Shown here in pieces: positions 12,083 to 24,410 of a stretch of 64,000 nucleotides of DNA; within the stretch, counting starts at the first letter, position 1, and each line of letters begins with the position of its first letter. Source of the DNA: Tenrec ecaudatus (lineage: Eukaryota; Chordata; Mammalia; Afrosoricida; Tenrecidae); NCBI RefSeq assembly GCF_050624435.1, contig NC_134535.1, positions 123,367,731-123,431,730 of the forward strand, written 5' to 3'. The notes under the pieces were generated by a model. It did no database searches. It worked only from the letters and a program-made list of their open reading frames with translations, and had not been told where the DNA came from. A program made the position numbers and the translations under genes.

Positions 12083-12240
12083 GAGGGTAGAGCCTCTGGA
12101 TGGAGTTAACACACTCAGCTGATCACCAAAAGGTTGGAGGCTCGAGTTCCGGCACAGACCCCTCATAAGGAAAACTTGGAGCTCTATTGAGGTCCACCAT
12201 TTAAACCCTTCTGGAGCACAGCTCTCTGGCCACTTCACTT
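12083..12240 (+). repeat. AfroSINE-like SINE
   Basis: The element has a SINE head (AGTTAACACACTCAGCTG), B-box-like GGCTCGAGTTCCGGC and the usual body. A further AfroSINE-type tail (CAAACTCACTGC) follows at about 12,437. Confidence 0.65.
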
Positions 12241-13385
12241 GCCATGAGTCAGCTATGTCTCAGTAGCATCTGCTTGTGGTTAAGCAGAGGAATGATGAAA
12301 TCTGCTATGTATTTTAGAAACATAACTCCAGGTCCGAGCTGGAGATGGGCCATAGAAGGGCAAGAGTGGAAAAAGCTGACAAAGTGAACCAATGATCTAC
12401 CAAAAGAAAAAACAAAACAAAACCCACAGTCAGACAAAACCAAACTCACTGCACTTTATAAGTTGGTGCCAACTTACGGTGCCCCCTTACCACGGAGCAG
12501 TGCTGCGCCTGCGGGTTTCTGATGGCAACACATTGAGCGCACCGTATGTGGTAACAGCAGTGTTCCCCAAAGTAAAAGATACTGCCTTTGGAGGGGTGCT
12601 GGAACCATCCAGAAGGGCTGCAAAAGCCAACACTGATCCTGTCCCTGGATGGTCGACGTGCATACGAAAGCTTTTCATGGTGGGCCGTGTGGACTTAAGT
12701 AGTTTATTTCCAGAAAGGGAGGCAATAGCCAAGAACATTTGGGAACTGTGTTAGTATGGGTAGACTAGAGAAACTGAGGAAGACTAGCAAAAGAAATTCC
12801 ATTTTTGTAAACCATGAAGTAATTTGCCCATTCTTCCCTCCCATCTCAGAAGGTTGACTGTTAGTTGACCTGCCTGTTGTCCTCCCCTTATGGGAAAGTC
12901 TTTGCTGGTGATTAATTTTAGAGTTTTAGAATGTTCCCAGGTTCTGGACTCTACAATTAGTTTGGATATACCACTTCAATATATCGCTTATTTTGATTCA
13001 ATATTGTTCCGTTTGATGTTGCAATCTGAATGGTATAGTTAACCATGTTATAGTAACCAGGATGTTATAGTTAATATTGGCATTGTTTCTTTTATGATAA
13101 GGAATGTACCTTATAATGCATGCTTGCTCTTTTTGAAGTTACTAGAAATTATAATCAATGATGTACCCTGTAATTCTCCCTAATCCTAAAGAATAGTAAC
13201 TTTAATTTTACTTTCTGCTTCTGTCCATGCTTGCTTAAGTCTTAGACAAAGGATAAATGAGTTTTTCGCCTTGAAATAAATGGACTGAAATGTGGATTTG
13301 GGACTGCAATCAAAGAATCACCCTTAGATTCCAGCATCTGGTTATAACTGAATCAAGACTCTTCTAAATAATCAAGACATTACAG

Positions 13386-13845
13386 TGGTTGTCATTGATT
13401 CAAATCCATAACAAAGCAAATCCATAGGAAATCATATGTGAATAAGAGAGAGTTTTATATAAAGGGCATTTATACTTTAAGAAAGCATCCCAACCCAGGT
13501 CCAAAATTAACCTATATGTTTGATACCAATTTATAAAGTCCTCTTCAGACTCACGAAACACATGCAAAGCTGCTGAAAGGAGGGTGATCACAGGTCAGTG
13601 GGCAGAAAGTCTTTGGATCCAGTGGTATTGTAAGCCTCTCAGCACTGGCAGGGGCCTCTATATGGCTTCTCAGGCTTCAGAGCTCTGTTTGCATCAGGGT
13701 GGGGCAAGCAGAGAGAGAGGTGTCTTCCTCCTCCAGGGAGGTAAAGCCAGATTTCCCAGAGTTCTCAGAAGAAGGCCATGCCCACACAGAGGCCTCATTG
13801 ACTCTGATCTAATTGACAGACTAGGCTCCACCCTGTCACTCTGAG
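13386..13845 (-). mobile_element. LTR-like repeat (same family as 2,326-2,842)
   Basis: It is reversed relative to 2,326-2,842. The TATATAAA core region and the segment '...GGATCCAGTGGTATTGTAAGC...CTCAGCACTGG' match the family. It is present in both units (about 40,357-40,820 in unit 2), so it predates the duplication. Confidence 0.55.
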
Positions 13846-13989
13846 TCCTCTCAAGCCCCAAATTGACACCAGATTATGTATCTACCAAAGGAACCTATAG
13901 TATATAGCATTTTTCTTCAGCAGTATCAAGTCTAGTAGGAAATCAACAAATTCCATTGCATGATCAGTAAAGAGGATGTGAAATTTTTT

Positions 13990-14345
13990 AAAAACATTTT
14001 ATTAGGGGCTCATACAACTCTTATCACAATCTATGCATATACATACATCAATTGTATAAAGCACATCTGTACATTTTTTGCCCTAACCATTTTCTTTTCT
14101 TTTTTTACATTTTATTAGGGGCTCATACAACTCTCATCACAATCCACAAATGTTCATACATCAATTGTATAAAGCACATCTGTACATTCTTTGCCCCAAT
14201 CATTTTCAAAGCATTTGCTCTCCACTTAAGCCCTCTGCATCAGTTCCTCTTTTTTTCCCCTCCCTCCCCGCTCCCCCCTCCCTCATGAGCCCTTGATAAT
14301 CCACAGATTGTTATTTTGTCATATCTTGCCCTATCCGGAGTCTCT
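13990..14345 (-). mobile_element. Two nested L1-like 3' ends
   Basis: Two reversed LINE 3' ends lie in series, each starting with the ACATTTTATTAGGGGCTCATACA-type end (about 13,995-14,095 and 14,106-14,345). They are shared with unit 2 at 40,970-41,312. Confidence 0.75.
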
Positions 14346-16004
14346 CTGAGGATGTGGAATTTGTTGATCCTCTTTTCTACTTGCATCATTGCAGGATACA
14401 CACACACACACCCCTCAGGTTTAGAACCTGGTAGTTCATTGACTTTCAATATTTCTAGCACAACACCTAACCAATTCGTTCACAGAAGTCTATGAAACCT
14501 AGACAAAATGGATTTTATTTCATGTTGTATTCACTACCTTGTAAAAGCTCCTTGTAACAAATCACACACACTTTTAGAAAACCAGTCCAATAAATATAGT
14601 TACAATCCACCCAAATTTAGCCACCCTACTTAGCCAGAAGTAGGGCCACCTGGTTAAGTTTTAGAGCCACCTTTGAATAAACTGTGAGCGAGGAAAGTTT
14701 GTATTAGTCCCCGCTCCCTATGGTGGGTGATTTTGATATTCTATAACCGAATCAAGAAGAATGGAGGCTTGCAACAAAGAGCCCGACTTTACATTGCAAA
14801 ACGGAAGCTCAACCTGGCTCTTTCCTCATCCCCAAATGCAAAACCAGACTTTTAAAGGTAGGTGCTTTGCATCGCTAGAATCAGGCCGGTTTACACATTT
14901 CACCACTGACTGCAAACGTGTTGACATCACAAAGCCGACCTAGAGACGGAGGAAAAGGGCCACAGCTGCCTCTGCTGAGGACTGTCAGGAAGTTAACTCA
15001 ACCAGGCCAATTCCCACAGGTCTTCCCGACACCCCCTGCCCCATCCCTGAGTGTCATGGAAATCACTGTTCTATGCCTTTGGGCACAACTTCGCTCAGAT
15101 GTGCACACTCTTGGCCAATATTTCTCCCTACACTCCCAACACAGGCAGCTCATGGGCCTTGTCAGGAAAGCAGAAAATAACATCTTCTCAGCAAGTTTTT
15201 ATACTCTGATGAACCCAAGACTCACCCACGCCTCATGTTCATTGCCGATTCAGACTTCTAGGGCCTTGGCTGGTGCCTGGGGGCCTGCATTTCTGATACT
15301 CTCACAGGCCAGCCTTTGCACCCGGCCCGCCCAACGTGGACCAGCGGAGCTTCTTTGCAGACCTGGTGCGTCATCAGAAATCCTCCAAGTTGCTAAGAAG
15401 GCCCATTTCCTATAGTGTCCTTACGTTGAGATTCTCAGAGCACAACGTGCCAGGGTGATCAGCACAGGATTACTGGGTTAGTTGCAAGCTGGGAGGCATG
15501 GAAGAAGCAGGAAAAGTCCCCAGTAGGCCGCAGTCGGGTTTCTATTCCATTTCTGGCTGTCTCCCTCCTTCCTGTGGTGAGCTTGTACCTTGTGGCATTC
15601 CAGGCACCCTGGCCAGATCTACAGGCTGCATTCTTAGACCGATTTAAGAATCTCTGATCTCTGCAGCATGTGAGAGTCCAACAAGACCAACTCAGTGCCA
15701 CGGAGTCAGTGCTGAAGGGACCCTTATGGCAGTCTAGAACTAGCCTTCTGCTTTTCGGAGACAATAGCTGTTTACAGGAGCAGAAAGCCTCTTTCTGTCT
15801 TCTGCCCTGCTTTCTCATTGCAGGTTCTGCAGTTACCAGCCCACTACTCCCCCAGGGCTTTGCATAAAACCCCTGCAACCTGGGAACTAGAGACTGACAA
15901 GCCTGAATGCCTTTGAAGGTGACAGAATGGGAAGTGATTTCTCTGGTTTGGCAAAGGATTTTTGCTGTTTTTTGTTCTTTTTTTTTAAATTTAGTAATCT
16001 TTTT
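14346..16004. other. No gene recognised
   Basis: A 165-codon open frame at 14,918-15,415 (+) is broken in the otherwise near-identical unit 2 copy. I therefore treat the stretch as noncoding. About 14,650-14,990 is almost unchanged between units. Confidence 0.4.
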
Positions 16005-16080
16005 TTTTTTTAACATTTTATTAGGGGCTCACACAACACCCATCACAATCCATACATACATCAATTGTGTAAAGCACAAT
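16005..16080 (-). mobile_element. Short L1-like 3' end fragment
   Basis: The reversed terminal 75 bp of the same LINE family. It was lost from unit 2 within the 0.9-kb deletion. Confidence 0.7.
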
Positions 16081-16157
16081 AGTTGTTGTTTTATGCTTGG
16101 TTGATTCATTGGCATTTGTTTATTTTTACGGAAAATGAGGTCATTGAGGAATGGTTC

Positions 16158-16686
16158 TGTTAGGCAGATAGGCAGCTATGGGATGTTCATTGATGCATGC
16201 CCAAAAGAATCAAGCAGGAGAACAAAGGGAAGCTCACTGCACATGCTCAAAGGCCTAGGTTTTCCCGTGGTGGGCATGGGTTGACATTAAACCTGGATCG
16301 GCCCACATGGGCCAGGTGAATTCAATCCAGCCAATGGGGTCAATCTGGGGTAGTCCACCACACCTCCCTCTGAATTCCTTAAAAAGGCAGGAGTTAGGGG
16401 AGCGGGGAGGAACTGGGGAGAGAACTTAAGAACTTAAGACAGAACTTTGGGAGGAACTTGGAGGAGGTATTTGGAGGAGAACTTGGGAAAAAGATCTTTG
16501 CATGACGCCAAGCAGTCTCTGCCAGGCTGCATAATTGGGAGGAATCCTGTGGGTGCTGCGTAAAACCTGACACTTCTTCTAACTCTCATTAAACTCACTT
16601 GGATCATGAGCCAGGCTTCGGCGTGAATTCTTTCTCATGCGGATCTAAGGACTGAGGTACAACTCTATCCCCAGAGAGATCTTACA
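16158..16686 (+). mobile_element. Solo LTR, class I ERV-like
   Basis: The 529-bp element has TG...CA ends (TGTTAGGC...ATCTTACA) and a 4-bp flank GTTC on each side (16,154-16,157 and 16,687-16,690), as expected for gamma-type ERVs. It has a TTAAAAA promoter-like site near 16,379 and a CATTAAA signal near 16,588. Unit 2 keeps only its 3' half (42,483-42,776). Confidence 0.7.
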
Positions 16687-17054
16687 GTTCCTTGTAGCAG
16701 ATACTTGCCATCTGCCTCTGGGTGTGTATGGCTGCTAGGTGAAGTGACATTCCTGGCAAGAATAACTGGAGCAAATTAGAGGCACATGTTCCTGAAACCT
16801 GCTTAGCAGCAGAACAACATGCACACAAGCCTACACAGACAGCCGGCTCTTGGATGTGATGTACCCTGGACATGACTGAAGCTCAGAACCCCTTCCAGTC
16901 CAATCCCTGCCCTATGCACTCTGTCTTTCCTGCTTCATATGATGGTGCTATGGCTGGCTGAGGGCCTCCACTTCATTCCATCACACAGAGAAACTGTGGG
17001 TGCAGAGTCAATCTGCCCCCTCTGGTTTCTAAGGCCATGACGTGTGGAAAGTGG

Positions 17055-18366
17055 ATTTACAGGAGGTTTGAACCACTGACTTTCCAGCTAGCCATCCATC
17101 GCTTAACCACTTGTGCTACCTGTTATATCATGCGTACAGTGAGTAATAGCAGCCACTTCTTTGAATGCCGAACAAATTATTAAATTCTAGAAAAATGAAA
17201 TTCATACTTAGGGGTTTTAAGAGAGGAGGCCTTTTTGATCAGCTACTCACTTGAAGAAAGCATTCTGGTGGAACAGCCATGAAGCACTCAGCTGCTAACG
17301 ATAAGGTTAGCAGTTTCAACCTACCAGCTGTTCCAAGGGAGAGAGATGGGGCCATCAACTCTGTAAATTCACTGCTGTCAAACTGGCTCAGAGCAATTTG
17401 GGAGCAAACAACTCATCTTTCTCCTTCCTACTGCATGGTGGTTTTGAACCTCTGACCTTGTGGTTAGTACTCCACTGCTTACCTATGGAGCCACCAGAGA
17501 GGTTTTTCATGAAGTGTACAGTCTGAGTAACTCTAAGCAACAGATATGTTGTTCCATAGGGTGACTGTGGGTTTGTCCCAACACAAGTGAAATGGGTTTG
17601 GGCTGTTAACCTAAAGGGTCACAGTTCAAACCGACCCAGCAGTTCCTGGGAAGAAAGTCCTAGAGCTCTGCTTCCCTACAGAGGACAGCCAAGAGGTGTA
17701 GGTCAACTACAGCAGCTACCACCACCACCAATGAGGCAAGTTGAGAATTTACATGATTATACGGACCTAGTATTCCGAATGGAATTATGTCCTGCATCGA
17801 CTCTGCGGCAAACCCTCATCTGGGAAACTGAGGTTATAGAACGTTTGGGGATGGGTTTTGTTATGTGAATGAGGCAGCATGAATGTCTCAACTAAACTTG
17901 CTTTCACCCAGTCAGTTACAGGATAGGGTCCAACTGTCCCTATGGATTCCCGAGACTATCTTTTTATTGGAGTAGAAAGCCTTGGCATTCTCCAGAGGAG
18001 GGGCTGGTAATTTCACATGATTGACCTTATGGTTAGCAGCCCAGCCTGTAACCCATTACACCACCTCAATCTATTTTGAGAAATTAAAGAGCAGTTTAAG
18101 CATGGAAGCATCTAGGGTAAGATCACCAAGAATACTAGAGATAAAAGTTGAAAAGACACTGGGGCCATCCCCTAGACAGAATGGAGGGGAAGAGAGCTTT
18201 CCAATCCAGAGACTGGAATTCCAAATTCTAGTATCCCAAACTCTGACAAGGCAGGAACCCTTGTGAGAACAGGGTCATTAGAGGATGCCAGGGCCATGCG
18301 GTGTTGCGTTCTGTTGTACATAAGGTCACTATGGGTCCAAACAACACAGCAACACCTACCACCACC
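17055..18366. repeat. Cluster of AfroSINE-like SINEs
   Basis: At least six SINE pieces lie close together: about 17,055-17,130 (-), 17,264-17,370 (+), 17,425-17,500 (-), 17,590-17,720 (+), 17,905-18,066 (-) and a tail at 18,290-18,366 (+). Diagnostic parts are TTTGAACC(A/T)CTGACCTT and the tail ACATAAGGTCACTATGGGTC. The unit 2 copy is at about 43,137-44,455. Confidence 0.7.
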
Positions 18367-18384
18367 AAAACGCAAACTGGGATA

Positions 18385-19757
18385 CAGTGCACTGGTGGAG
18401 ACAAAATCATCAAAGACAAAGGAGGTGCATAAGCTAATGTGGATAAACTGATGGTGCCTGAGTATCAGAAGATATAACATCTGGGGTCTTAAAAGCTTGA
18501 GAATAAACAAACAGCCATCGAGCTCAGAAGCAACAAAGACCACATTGAAGAAGCACACGAGCCTGTGTGTTCAGGAGGTGCTGATAGGATCAGTATGAAG
18601 CATCAAAGAACAAAAAATCATAACATTGTAAATGAAGGGTAGTGCAGAGTGGAGACCCAAAGCCCATCTGTAGGCAACTGGACATCCCCTTACGGAAGTG
18701 TTAGAAGGGTCGAGGAGAGGAGATGAGCCAGTCAGGGTGCAGTGTCCCGGCCAGCGGGCCATCAACAACGTGGACCTAAAAGAGGGACTGGGAATGAAGA
18801 TGGGCAAGGGCACGGAGAGATGGAGGCAAGACAGGAATCTGATCAAGCCTCGTTTATTGAGTTGAGAGCAGAGGTTTAAATAGCCAGCGAGGGGCTGGCA
18901 CCATTATGTCACATGTAAAATAAGGTACAGCTGAGGTAGCCAATAGTCGTGCATCTCCAAACGAGGAAGGAATGGCGGGCAACTGATCAAACAGGTAAGT
19001 ATGCTAATGAAGCATTCCTGGTGAGCCTGGGGGGAGATGCCATCAGACATGTATTGACCAATGAGCACCGCAGCTGCTAGTGAAAGAGCACCAATCCTAG
19101 CAAGGGTCAAGGCAACCACCCTCTGGCGGGAATTGAGACAAAGGGCAGTTTGTATAGCAGGAAACTGAGAATAAATTCATGGCTAAAATCCAGGGTAGGA
19201 AGACATGCAGTTCCCTACAGTGCAATATACCACCAAGGAAACATGCAACTTTCCTCTAGTTCTGTAATGCTTCCTCTGTCCCCACTATCATGATCCCAAT
19301 TCTAACTTACAAATCCGGCTAGACGCGAGGATGTACACTGGTACAGATCAGAGCTGGAAACACAGGGAATCCAGGACAGACAAACCCCTCAGGACCAATA
19401 ATGAGAGTAGTGATACCAGGAGGCAAGGGGAAGTTGGTATCGAAAGGGGGAACCGATCACAATGATCTACATATAAGCCCTCCCTGGCGAACGGACAACA
19501 GAAAAGTGGTTGAAGAGAGACATCGGACAGGGTAAGATATGAAATAATAATAATAATTTATAAATTACCAAGAGTTTCTGCAGGAAGGAGGGTGGAGGGG
19601 AGCTGGGAAATGTTGAGCTGACACCAAGGGCTCAAATAGAAAGCAAATGTTTTGAGAATGATGATGGCAACCAATGTACAAATGTCCTTGACACAATGGA
19701 TGGATGGATGGATTGTGATAAGAGTTGTATGAGCCCCCAATAAAATGATTTTTTTTA
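18385..19757 (+). mobile_element. L1-like 3' end, split by an ERV LTR
   Basis: It matches 10,290-11,131, ends in AATAAAATGATTTTTT, and is interrupted by the solo LTR at 18,743-19,219. The copy in unit 2 (44,470-50,702) is interrupted by the whole provirus. Confidence 0.8.
18743..19219 (-). mobile_element. Solo LTR of a class II (betaretrovirus-like) ERV
   Basis: It has TG...CA ends and flanks GTGCAG (18,737-18,742) and GTGCAA (19,220-19,225), a 6-bp target duplication with one change. On the minus strand it shows TATTTAAA followed by AATAAA. It sits at exactly the site of the provirus 44,824-50,150 and is 16 bp shorter than those LTRs through loss of one GGGCAG-bounded repeat. Confidence 0.85.
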
Positions 19758-19899
19758 AGTTAAAAACTACATGTTGTGAGATGTGTGCGAGAGAGAGAAA
19801 GTGCACTGGTAGAGCTGGGGGCTACACTGTGGGCTATTAACTAGCTGCAGGGAGGCGGAGCAATGAGGTCTGATCCCACATCGGTTCCAGAGGAGGAAA

Positions 19900-21640
19900 G
19901 TCAAAGGAGCCTTTCCACTCTATTCTCTAGGTCCCTCTGAGCTGCCACGGACTTGGAGCTGTGGGTTTGGATTTGGAAACCGGAAGAAAACAAGTTTCTG
20001 TTTGTTAAAGTCACCCACTTGTGGCTTTCTGTTACAGTAGCAATCAATACACACACCTCTGGGCATCGGGCTAAAAGAACACAAGCTTTCCTGAAAGTGG
20101 TTGACCACATGTTAAGAATCTTAAAGTGTTTCCTATTTATAAAGTTAGAGATGAATCAATAGGGGCATATATCCATTTACCCCTTCCTGTGCTTTAAGAA
20201 CACCAGCAAGATGACATTGTTAGGATTAAAGTGATACTCACGAGTCAGCCATCCTTAAGTATTGGGGTCTAGATGACAGATTCTGGACTGTCCTTTGGGG
20301 TATGATAATGGTTTTAATTGTGGACAAATGCATTCCTGAGTGCCTCTTCCTAGGGAAATGACAGGCTTATCTTTTCTGCTTTCTTGAACTGAGACATGGA
20401 CTAGGACTGTTTCAGTGAATGGAGTATATTTGGGGTGTTATTGGTGGACATTTTCAGAAAAACTGTGACTTGTCACACTACTTTAATCCCAACAGTAACA
20501 TATTGGAAGTTCCTAATGTTATCTTCTCTTGCACATCTTTCTGTAGTGAGTGCAAAGCAAAGGGGAACCTTCAGCAAGTTAAATATTTAATTTGGAAAAA
20601 TCCTACTTTCTTCCTTTAGCAAATATCTAAATGGAATTGAGGGTACAGAATATGTGACAACTGTGATCTTGGGCTATAGTGAAGATATAGTATAATAAAC
20701 TTGATTTGCATTGCAGTAATCTACTAGAGGACACAGATTTGTATCTTCTAAAACAATCTCAGTGGATCAAACATTGAGATTAGGATGAAAGGGATTGTGT
20801 AGCCTTCTTGTTAGCTCTCTCTCTCTCACTCTCTCTTTCTGTCTCTGTCTCTTTTTCTCTTTCACTGTGTGAGTGTTTTGGTATGTGTGGTGTTATGTGT
20901 GTCAGTGTGTGTATCACACTGAGCAAAAAGAAGTTTCTATATTGTGAAGAACCCTGTGGAGCATCTGATGTAGCAAAGAATTGATGTCTCTGGCCTCCAA
21001 AGATTGCCAGCTGCCCAGTGAATAAATTTGACAGTCAAACTAATCCCAGTCAAGGATTGCAATCACTGCAATTGACCTTGACCAGGCTGTAGATTAGCCT
21101 TGTAAGAGATGCTGGGATGGAGGCACTCAATGTCCACCTGATCTGTAGAAACTGAGATGACAATAGTTCTTCTAAACTGCCGTTTAGGGATAATCTCTTA
21201 TACAACCACAGACTACACATGCAGGTGTGCTACGACATCAATACCTGCACAAGTGGGGATGATTGGGGAACTACCCAGTGCATCAAAGCTGGAAGGAATT
21301 TGAATAGTGTGTGTGAGACTATTCCAGACAGGGTTTGTAAGGAAATGAAGAGCATGGAACTAGAAACTGGAAGGACAGAGGTCCTTGTCATGTACAGTAG
21401 AAGGATGGGCGTGTTGGGTCTGACAGGGAAGAGTGCTCCCCCTGGCCATGCTTAGGCAATGGTGCTCCTGACCGCCTCCTCTGGCTTGTAGAGTGGGACT
21501 TGCCTGATGTTGACAATGAGATTCTCCTCAATCCAGGGAAGATAAGAGTCTGTTTGGCCTGCTAAGGAAACCTGGTTGCATAGGGGCTAAAAGTTGAGTT
21601 ATGATTTTCAACAACTACTCCGCATGAGAAAGCCAGGTAT
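19900..21640. other. No gene recognised; CT-rich microsatellite
   Basis: Single-copy-looking sequence shared with unit 2. A CT-rich tract at 20,814-20,872 is imperfect here and expanded to an almost pure CT run at 51,756-51,798 in unit 2. Confidence 0.4.
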
Positions 21641-21644
21641 TTTT

Positions 21645-22075
21645 ACTTCAGTAAACACTTCCAGTTTCAGAAACTCCAGTGGGCAAATCCAACATTAACC
21701 CATATATCCACATCAATCCACAAAGTCCTCCTCCATCTCACAAAACACACACAATGGTGCCGACTGCAGGCGGAGAGCTGAATCAGTGAGGGTGTAAACA
21801 TCTCAGCACTGGTAGGGGTCTCCACACCGCTGCTCTAGCATGCAGGGCTCCATCAGGGTAGGTCCATGCGGCTTCTCCTCAGGGATGTCTTACAGGAAGT
21901 GAGCCTTGCAAGCTGAAGCAAGGAACTGGCTAAGGCAGCTGCACCCTCGTCCAACCATCAGAAAGCAAGAGAGCACAGAATTAGAAAATGCGTCTAACTG
22001 AGCCATTTAGTCCCCGCCCTTCAAATACGCCAACGTGTGTGTAAAGACCGGGTTCGCACAATAAACCAGAACGAC
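21645..22075 (-). mobile_element. LTR-like repeat (same family as 2,326-2,842)
   Basis: The reversed copy ends in GGTTCGCACAATAAACC, the complement of the family's TTTATTGTGCCAACC start. It is present in unit 2 at about 52,615-53,045. Confidence 0.55.
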
Positions 22076-22575
22076 CTCACGTGTTCTGACTCTTGGTTCT
22101 GCTGCTGCCCCTCTGATGGGATAGTTGTCACCAGGAACTACACTGCACAGGGATCCAGTTCTTGCTGTTAATGAAATCTCTCCTTCTACATTTCAGATGG
22201 CTCATTTGATACACAGTAGGGTGCCACTCCAAGGAATTACTGACAGAAAAATCCTACCAATAGCTTCTCCTACCTTTCTGCCAGACCAGTGCAGCAAAAG
22301 GTTATTTGCTGGCTTTTATAGACTTTGGCTGGAAGAGCCACATCAGAAAATTCACTGCCTGTGCAATACATATATTGTAAGCATGTCCTATTGGCTTGCT
22401 TGTTCATATTTGGGATGCACCGACATCCCTAAATAATTGACACAAGAAAGTGACAACTGACATAACAATATACATTGAGTTTACGAAGGACCCCTATTCC
22501 TGTCAAACATATCCCTTCTATGGAGATAGACTGTGGGGAGCTCACGTACTTGAAGTTCCAGTTTTATCACGCTTT

Positions 22576-22740
22576 AGTATGTATGTGTGTGTGTGTGTGT
22601 GTGTGCATGTGTGCTTGTGTTTGTTATTGTTTGAAGTGAACTTGTTTATCTGTGTGTGCGTGTGTTTGTTATAGTTTGAAGTGAACGTGTTTATCTGTGT
22701 GTGCGTGTGTTTGTTAGCGTTTGAAGTGAACTTGTTTATC
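22576..22740. repeat. TG run and 45-bp minisatellite (about 3 copies)
   Basis: A TG tract is followed by three copies of a 45-bp unit containing TTTGAAGTGAACTTGTTTATC, spaced exactly 45 bp (22,621, 22,666, 22,711). It is conserved in unit 2 at about 53,546-53,710. Confidence 0.85.
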
Positions 22741-22896
22741 ACAAGACTCAAGTCCATTTCCGTTTCACTTCTTCCTTTTCTTCTTTAAGCCACTCAGAGC
22801 AATGTTGAGGTTTGGGGCTATGGAATCAGGAGGGGATGTCATGCTTTCATAGGGGAAAATACCCCCTATACCCTTTATCTTTTCAAATTGCATTAC

Positions 22897-22972
22897 CAGA
22901 TTATTTCTCCAAGATGCAGTCTCTGAATGCAAGGGCTCTTTGTAAAATATTCAATGAAACCTCCACAGATAT
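22897..22972 (-). pseudogene. CLEC2-like gene C, fossil exon 1
   Basis: It aligns with exon 1 of gene A: the same TCTGTGGAGG start region, the same TCTG|GTAATG donor and similar flanking bases. The ATG has become ATA, and an in-frame TAA lies two codons before the donor. It spans 25 codons instead of 16. No exons 2-5 of this copy were found to its left, so it is a relic of a third gene. Its copy in unit 2 is at 53,867-53,942. Confidence 0.6.
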
Positions 22973-23491
22973 AATTCCACTGGAGGAACAGCTCTGTACA
23001 ATGTTTAGAACGGAGACAGGGAAATAGAAATTGGAACTGAGCAATGCTTGAAAATCTTGTGGGAGAAGTTCTAGAATTTAGACCAACAATCACATCAAAC
23101 TCACTGCCGTCTTCTTTCATTTTAATTTATAGCAAGCTTGTAGGAGGGAAACCTGTGGGTTTCCTAGACCGGCTCTGTCTCAATGTTACTCAAATTTGGG
23201 GATCAATATGGCTACACTGACTTAAGAGGCAAAAGCGCTTAATCACTTATTCATGAACTGGAAACCAACAAGTGTCACATCATGCCCTAAGTGTCTGCTT
23301 GAAGAACCTCTGGGAAATTAGGGAGCATATAAATGAGTCTCCAGCTCTTGTACAACAGATTTACCTAATGCAACACATCTTTTGATCTCCATCGTTAGAC
23401 GGGGCCCTGTTCAATAATGCATCACCCTGCAATGACAATTGGTGGAGTAGCCAGCCTATGGAAGGAAGAGACTAGCACATGCTAGAAACAG

Positions 23492-23591
23492 ACAGATGTT
23501 CCTGAAGACAGATGTTCCTGTAGACAGATGTTCCTGTAGACAGGTGTTCCTGTAGACAGGTGTTCCTATAGACAGATGTTCCTGTTGACAG
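23492..23591. repeat. 16-bp minisatellite (6 copies)
   Basis: Tandem ACAGATGTTCCTGTAG-type units with small changes. The unit 2 copy at 54,462-54,561 has the same number. Confidence 0.9.
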
Positions 23592-24054
23592 AATATAATC
23601 AGCATGGCACCACAAGCCAAGGTATAGGAAGTTAAGTGAAAGAGAGATGAGATTGAGAAGATATAAATGTGTCAGATTCTGTTGAACCTTACAGGAAGTG
23701 AAAGAAATTTCCAGATATTTTTCTCAAACTGCTTTGTGGACATATTGGATGTTACATATGCTTAACATGTTCAGCTACCAACCAAAAGGTTGATGACTAG
23801 AAGAAATTTAATGAAACAAAAATTCACAGTTCTTTGGCGACATGGGTTTTCGTGATTCAGAGTTGAATCAATCTATGTGGTTCCAGGTAAGCAGAGGAAA
23901 GATGAATCTGGTTTATGTTTTAGAATGATAGCCCCAGATCTGAGCTGGAGATGGTTCATAGAAAGGCAAGGGGGAACTGTGGACCTCTGGACAGTGGATG
24001 AAAAGAGAACACGGGCAAGGATAAAATTCGAAGGCATTTTATACTCCATTGATT

Positions 24055-24410
24055 CAATTGTTGCTGTTGCCATTAGGGTTCACCCAGTCAGGTCCGACTT
24101 ACGTGACCATATGTATAATCAAATGAAACATTAGCGGGTCCGCAACCATCCTCACAATTGTTCTTATGTGAGCCCATGGCTGCAGTCATCATGTCAGTCA
24201 ATCTTGTTGAGGGGCTGGCGTTTTTCCCGGTCCTTCTCCAAGGATTGTTCTCTCATGACAACACGTCCAAACTGATGACTCATCCTTGCCTCTAGGGAGC
24301 ATTCTGGCTGAACATCTTTCAATATTGAAAGTATTTTCAATATTCTTCGCCAGCACCGCAATGCAAATGCATCGATTCTTCTTTGGTCTTCCATATTTAA
24401 TGGGCAACTT
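24055..24410 (-). mobile_element. RTE-like LINE fragment, reversed
   Basis: The text resembles the common afrotherian RTE 3' region in reverse orientation: GTCCGACTTACGTGACC, CCATCCTCACAATTGTT, GAGGGGCTGGCG, GGAGCATTCTGGCTG and CAATATTCTTCGCCAGCACC. A further piece lies at about 23,350-23,460. The unit 2 copy is at 55,025-55,380. Confidence 0.65.

Noticed and set aside
12392-12754. 120-codon frame on the plus strand
   Set aside because: The start lies in SINE-derived A-rich sequence. The open frame on the opposite strand over the same bases and the lack of a family suggest chance.
14918-15415. 165-codon open frame on the plus strand
   Set aside because: The near-identical copy in unit 2 (about 41,908-42,400) is split by small indels into different frames, and no protein family is recognisable.
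15459-16016. 185-codon open frame on the minus strand
   Set aside because: It begins in a reversed LINE end with a poly-lysine artefact from the A-run, and is absent from unit 2 through deletion.
17264-17370. Possible tRNA gene suggested by B-box-like sequence
   Set aside because: The tRNA-like part is the head of an AfroSINE-type SINE. No cloverleaf with a complete anticodon arm could be drawn.
23492-23591. CRISPR-like regular repeats
   Set aside because: The units are contiguous 16-bp copies without spacers in mammalian DNA, so this is a minisatellite.
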